Part shown: piece after piece, positions 6,562-9,915 of the stretch
How positions within the stretch are numbered: the stretch's first letter is position 1
How the letters are laid out: every line of letters begins with the position of its first letter
Assembly: GCA_947462495.1 (NCBI GenBank)
Contig: CANHOY010000045.1
Span: 1-9,915 of the forward strand
Direction: 5' to 3'
Origin: Bacteroidota bacterium
GTDB taxonomy: Bacteria; Bacteroidota; Bacteroidia; Chitinophagales; Chitinophagaceae
DNA length: 9,915 nucleotides
Notes under the pieces: generated by a model
The model's input: the letters and a program-made list of their open reading frames with translations, nothing else
Told to the model about the DNA's origin: nothing
The model's database searches: none
Position numbers and translations under genes: made by a program

Positions 6562-7005
6562 TTATTCTCGATCGAATTTCTTTCTTAAGTACTCCATAAC
6601 TGATGGATCTTCTAAGCCCTCCATATCACTCAACTCCAATTCAATAGCCTTGGTACTTAATCGAATTTCTATAAGGGATAAAAAAATGGAGATAGAAAAA
6701 GTAACCAAACTTATTCCAAAAACCGTTTTCGCAATGGCCTGGTAATCGATAAAAATAAAAAACATAGATACGATAGATAGCAATAAGGTAGCTACTCCAT
6801 ATGTTTGCATGTTCTGAATTAGCTTAATTCGGTATTTTAGGTTTTTGATTTGCCCAAATAGGATATGGCGTTGTTCCTCTTGCTGGTATTTATCATGCAG
6901 CATTCTTACCCTATTAGAAAGAGCCAAAAATCGATTGGTATAGGCAAGCATAATTAAGCTGATGGCCGGAAAAAGAAGTGCAGGTATATTGACAGATAAT
7001 TCCAT
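6562..7005 (-). CDS. DUF2721-like small membrane protein
   Basis: A 147-residue protein when started at the ATG at 7005. The frame extends back to an ATG at 7110, but that would overlap the uvrC start region by 63 bp, and the extra 35 residues look non-native, whereas 'MELSVNIPALLFPAISLIM' is the usual N-terminus of DUF2721 proteins. Three transmembrane helices are visible, about residues 9-29, 69-87 and 92-114. The loop 30-66 is polar and basic ('NRFLALSNRVRMLHDKY', then 'ILFGQIKNLKYRIKLIQNMQ') and the C-terminal ~30 residues are acidic and cytosolic-looking. The conserved 'RFLALxxRxR' after helix 1 is the family's best signature. Function is unknown. The gene converges on the ABC exporter (36-bp gap) and is divergent from uvrC with 42 bp between starts. 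Confidence 0.8.
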   Translation of the reverse strand: MELSVNIPALLFPAISLIMLAYTNRFLALSNRVRMLHDKYQQEEQRHILFGQIKNLKYRIKLIQNMQTYGVATLLLSIVSMFFIFIDYQAIAKTVFGISLVTFSISIFLSLIEIRLSTKAIELELSDMEGLEDPSVMEYLRKKFDRE

Positions 7006-7008
7006 GAC

Positions 7009-7031
7009 ACAAAAATATAAAGTATTTTTGT
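7009..7031. promoter_or_regulatory. inverted repeat carrying two divergent -7-like boxes, DUF2721-like gene/uvrC
   Basis: ACAAAAATA (7009-7017) and TATTTTTGT (7023-7031) are perfect 9-bp complements around the 5-bp spacer TAAAG. Each arm contains TATTTTTG, an exact match to the Bacteroidota -7 consensus, one facing uvrC (7023-7030) and one facing the DUF2721-like gene (7017-7010). Predicted starts are near 7037 (11-nt leader for uvrC) and near 7004, practically at the DUF2721-like ATG, which would be leaderless. No convincing -33 TTG is present on either side, so the promoter reading is tentative. Confidence 0.4.
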
Positions 7032-7047
7032 TAACCACCGATCTAAA

Positions 7048-8853
7048 ATGGAAAAAGAACAGTTTAAACAGATACAATCCAGTTTGCCAATTAACCCTGG
7101 TATTTATCAATACTTTGATGAAAAGGGCGTTTTATTGTATGTTGGCAAGGCTAAAAACATTAGAAAAAGAGTGAGTTCTTACTTTCTATCCAATCAGCAT
7201 ACACAGAAAACAGTAGAATTGGTTCATAAAATTAAAGACATCCAATTCACACTGGTAGACTCGGAACATGATGCTTTTATATTAGAAAATGAGTTAATCA
7301 AAAACTATCAGCCTAAATACAATATTAATTTAAAAGACGATAAAAGCTATCCCTATATAGTTATTAAAAAAGAAGCTTTCCCTAGGGTTTTTTTAACCCG
7401 AAGAAAAATTAAAGATGGATCTACTTATATTGGTCCGTTTACAAATGCCTTGGCTGTGAGAGAATTGATTACACATATTAAGCAAACCATTCCACTTAGA
7501 ACCTGTACCCTTCCGCTCACTAAAAAAAATATTGAACTTGGCAAGTTTAAAGTTTGCTTGGAATATCATTTAGGTAATTGCTTGGGCCCATGTCAGTCAT
7601 TTCAATCCGAAGCCGACTATGATGCATCTATTGAGCAAGTGAATTTTATATTGAAAGGAAATATCAAACCCGTCATCCATGAGCTTAAATTAAAAATGAC
7701 GCAAGAAGCAACCGAATTGGCTTTTGAAAAAGCCGATCTTACCAGAAGAAAAATTGAAGAGCTTGAAAATTATCAAACCAAATCGGTGGTATACATTAAT
7801 CAACAACATCCGATAGATGTTTTTAGCATTGCCCATGAGCAAGATCAAGCCTATGTGAGTTATTTAATGGTGCAAGAAGGTAGAATTATTCAAACACATA
7901 TTTTGCCGTTAAGCGTTCCTCTGGAAGAAACCAAAGAAACGATATTGGCATTTGCCATTCACTACTTCAGAAATAATCTACAATCCAATGCCAAAGAAAT
8001 TATTGTTCCATTTGCCTTGGAAGATAGTTTACCTGGCGTAAAATATACCTTACCCAAGCAAGGTGATAAAGAACAACTATTATTGCTCTCTCAAAAGAAT
8101 GCCGACTACGCCATTAAAGAGTGGTTAAAAAAACAAGAATTACTTACCGTTCAAAACACAGAAGAAAATGAAGTGCTAGAGGAGTTAAAAACCTTACTAC
8201 ACCTTAAAGAGACACCCATGCATATTGAATGTTTCGATAATTCCAATATACAAGGTGCTTATCCTGTTTCGGCCATGGTTTGTTTTAAAAACGGTAACCC
8301 TAGCAAATCAGACTATAGAAAATTTAATATCAAATCGGTAGTAGGCATCAATGACTTTGCCAGTATGAAAGAAACGGTATATAGAAGGTATCATTCGGTG
8401 CTTGAGAAAAAACAAGCTTTGCCCCAACTCATTATAATAGATGGTGGCAAAGGACAACTAAATGCCGCCCTTGAAGCTCTTAATTCATTGGGTATTGAAC
8501 ATCAGGTAACTACTATTGGACTAGCCAAGAATTTAGAAGAATTATTTTTTCCAGGAGATTCCGAATCAATTCGCTTACATTTTAATAGCCCAGCACACAG
8601 GCTAGTGCGTGTTATTAGAGACGAAGTACATCGTTTTGGTATTCAGTTTCACCGTAGCCAAAGATCAAAAGGGGCACTGGAAAATAGCTTGGATCAAATT
8701 GCAGGCATTGGACCTAAAACCAAAGAAATGCTGTTGGTATATTTTAAGTCGGTGCAAAAAATAAAAGAAGCTAAATTAGATTTACTAACAGAAATTATAG
8801 GCGCTAAAAAAGCGAATATATTAAAGGATGCATTTTTGAAAGAGACTTCTTAA
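7048..8853 (+). CDS. uvrC: UvrABC excinuclease subunit C
   Basis: A 601-residue protein, full length. UvrC makes both incisions in nucleotide excision repair after UvrA/UvrB have loaded on damage. The N-terminal GIY-YIG nuclease (3' cut) shows 'PGIYQYF' (17-23), 'YVGKAKNIRKR' (31-41, Arg39) and Glu80 in 'LENELIK'. Four cysteines at 153, 170, 178 and 182 ('RTC', 'KVCLEYHLGNCLGPC') match the site reported to hold an iron-sulfur cluster in E. coli UvrC. The UVR motif that binds UvrB is about 211-242. The RNase H-like nuclease (5' cut) carries Asp397 in 'ECFDNSNIQG', Asp436 in 'GINDFASM', Asp465 in 'IIIDGGKGQ' and His528 in 'RDEVHRF'. A tandem helix-hairpin-helix DNA-binding domain ends the protein (about 547-597, 'IAGIGPKTKE'). 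No LexA-like site is recognised upstream. It is divergent from the DUF2721-like gene and ends 6 bp from the convergent gldN. Confidence 0.98.
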   Translation: MEKEQFKQIQSSLPINPGIYQYFDEKGVLLYVGKAKNIRKRVSSYFLSNQHTQKTVELVHKIKDIQFTLVDSEHDAFILENELIKNYQPKYNINLKDDKSYPYIVIKKEAFPRVFLTRRKIKDGSTYIGPFTNALAVRELITHIKQTIPLRTCTLPLTKKNIELGKFKVCLEYHLGNCLGPCQSFQSEADYDASIEQVNFILKGNIKPVIHELKLKMTQEATELAFEKADLTRRKIEELENYQTKSVVYINQQHPIDVFSIAHEQDQAYVSYLMVQEGRIIQTHILPLSVPLEETKETILAFAIHYFRNNLQSNAKEIIVPFALEDSLPGVKYTLPKQGDKEQLLLLSQKNADYAIKEWLKKQELLTVQNTEENEVLEELKTLLHLKETPMHIECFDNSNIQGAYPVSAMVCFKNGNPSKSDYRKFNIKSVVGINDFASMKETVYRRYHSVLEKKQALPQLIIIDGGKGQLNAALEALNSLGIEHQVTTIGLAKNLEELFFPGDSESIRLHFNSPAHRLVRVIRDEVHRFGIQFHRSQRSKGALENSLDQIAGIGPKTKEMLLVYFKSVQKIKEAKLDLLTEIIGAKKANILKDAFLKETS

Positions 8854-8859
8854 AAAAGA

Positions 8860-9915
8860 CTAGTACACCCATCGATCCTGCTCGTAATCAAAAATCTTTT
8901 GTTTGATTTTATCGCCTTCTAATAATCTTCTTTTTGGATCGGAGTATAAAGAATTAAGCATTTTATCGTTGTAATTATCAAGCGTAGATTTTACCACATA
9001 GCCATTAAAATACCTGCTTTCAAACAATTCTTCCCAAGTAATTCTACTAGAAATATTTCTTGGGTTGTACACTTCGTGCTTGGCTAAGCTATTTCTAAGT
9101 TCAGGATAGTAAATCCAAAACAAAGTTCTTTTAACTGGCTTATTATTAATGACGATAGTCGCTACTGGAGCAATACCAATAATTCTACAATACATTCTAC
9201 TGGTTTTGCTATCGAAAATAAATTGTTCTTTTAATCGAAAAGTATAAATAGAATCAGGATTCGGCGCCAACTTGGTATTGTATATAATACTAGTATCAAA
9301 CACATTTGGATTACTAATGTTTTGCACTAGCTGAGTATCTAAACTTCCTTTCAACATAGCATTTACTTCTTCTAAGCCAAGTGGTTTTGTAAAACGATCA
9401 TCTCCCCCTTCTGCCGAAAAAGGAACTACCCCATCATTTTCAATAGCTTTTAATAAAATAGCAAAAAAGCGTTGATCTCCATTGTCATCATAAGCCTGAT
9501 AAATAAATGGTCTATTAATTTTTTCTCTACCATCTACTTCTTCCCAAACAAACTCACTATACAAAGCATCTTCTTCTCTTAAATTTTGATAGTTGGCTGG
9601 GGTTCTTTGTTGAATTGATTTCTTTGCACTATTATTAGTAGAGAATCCGTAATTATTTCTTAAACTTTTTCTAGCATTGGAATTAAACCCACCTACCAAA
9701 GTAGTATCAATGGATTTATTGGGTTTTGCATTAGGATCAGCCACCGCTATAGCTACTACAGGCGCTGCTACTGGAGCCACTGGAACCAAGCTATCTTTTG
9801 CAGTAGTGGTTGTAGCAGGCGCTGCTTTTTTCTTATAATTAAACCCGCCTTGGGCATTTCCCGCTATCACCATTAAAAGACTTCCCAATACAAAACAAAA
9901 AGGAGTTATATATTT
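8860..9915 (-). CDS. gldN: gliding motility / type IX secretion protein GldN (PorN), N-terminus beyond window
   Basis: The frame gives 351 visible residues and is still open at the window edge. A TTG at 9888 could be taken as a start, but the nine codons before it continue a signal peptide (visible residues 1-22, 'YITPFCFVLGSLLMVIAGNAQ'), so the true ATG is probably one or two codons outside. Residues 27-68 are Ala/Pro/Thr/Lys-rich and probably disordered. The conserved GldN core follows from about 115: 'DALYSEFVWEEVDGREKINRP', 'DDRFTKPL' (172-179), 'RLKEQFIFDSKTSRMYCRI' (227-245), 'LFWIYYPELR' (265-274) and 'KHEVYNPRN' (279-287). GldN/PorN is a periplasmic partner of the GldK/PorK lipoprotein in the ring of the type IX secretion machine, which exports adhesins and enzymes and drives gliding in some species. 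It is usually last in gldKLMN; here it is also last, with convergent uvrC after a 6-bp gap, so gldM is expected just beyond the right edge. Confidence 0.93.
   Translation of the reverse strand, partial: KYITPFCFVLGSLLMVIAGNAQGGFNYKKKAAPATTTTAKDSLVPVAPVAAPVVAIAVADPNAKPNKSIDTTLVGGFNSNARKSLRNNYGFSTNNSAKKSIQQRTPANYQNLREEDALYSEFVWEEVDGREKINRPFIYQAYDDNGDQRFFAILLKAIENDGVVPFSAEGGDDRFTKPLGLEEVNAMLKGSLDTQLVQNISNPNVFDTSIIYNTKLAPNPDSIYTFRLKEQFIFDSKTSRMYCRIIGIAPVATIVINNKPVKRTLFWIYYPELRNSLAKHEVYNPRNISSRITWEELFESRYFNGYVVKSTLDNYNDKMLNSLYSDPKRRLLEGDKIKQKIFDYEQDRWVY

Noticed and set aside
7006..7110. 35-residue N-terminal extension of the DUF2721-like protein
   Set aside because: It overlaps the uvrC start on the opposite strand, and the internal Met at 7005 begins the sequence typical of the family.
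9886..9888. TTG at 9888 as the gldN start codon
   Set aside because: The frame stays open upstream and the preceding codons continue the signal peptide, so the real start is beyond the window edge.

Overview
The window looks like an ordinary, AT-rich stretch of a Bacteroidota chromosome, probably Chitinophagales/Chitinophagaceae-like, although family rank is a guess. Four things support the phylum. A GldN gene of the type IX secretion/gliding apparatus is present. Several gene starts are preceded by the Bacteroidota promoter signature TAnnTTTG. Most starts lack a Shine-Dalgarno sequence. Families common in this phylum also occur here (a DUF4783-like secreted protein, a haem-binding domain protein with a single CxxCH, and a YkuK-type RNase H-like protein). 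I see no mobile element, CRISPR array, tRNA, rRNA or phage gene.

Layout: 1-426 (+) is the 3' end of dnaX, overlapping by 4 bp, tail to tail, a small SUI1/YciH gene (423-761, -). Upstream of that, on the same strand, lies a secreted DUF4783-like protein (808-1197). Divergent from it is gpmI (1303-2820, +), then a membrane-anchored haem-binding protein (2919-3425, +) and engB (3438-4073, +), the last two probably cotranscribed. A ykuK-like gene (4119-4592, -) converges on engB and is divergent from an ABC exporter (4759-6525, +). A small three-helix DUF2721-like membrane protein (6562-7005, -) converges on the exporter and is divergent from uvrC (7048-8853, +). gldN (8860-9915, -) converges on uvrC with only 6 bp between them and runs off the right edge, so its start codon is outside the window.

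Functionally this is housekeeping: replication (DnaX), translation and ribosome assembly (SUI1/YciH, EngB), glycolysis (GpmI), nucleotide excision repair (UvrC), export (ABC protein), protein secretion/gliding (GldN), plus four poorly characterised conserved proteins. The genes do not form one pathway. Coding density is high: the longest gap is 166 bp (4593-4758), so no stretch over 300 bp lacks a gene.

I find no convincing new multi-gene system. The most interesting signals are small. Two of the three divergent gene pairs have short perfect inverted repeats whose arms coincide with -7 promoter boxes (1248-1280 and 7009-7031). Two upstream-extended reading frames have better internal starts (DUF4783-like and DUF2721-like). 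The gldN reading frame continues to the window edge through a signal peptide.
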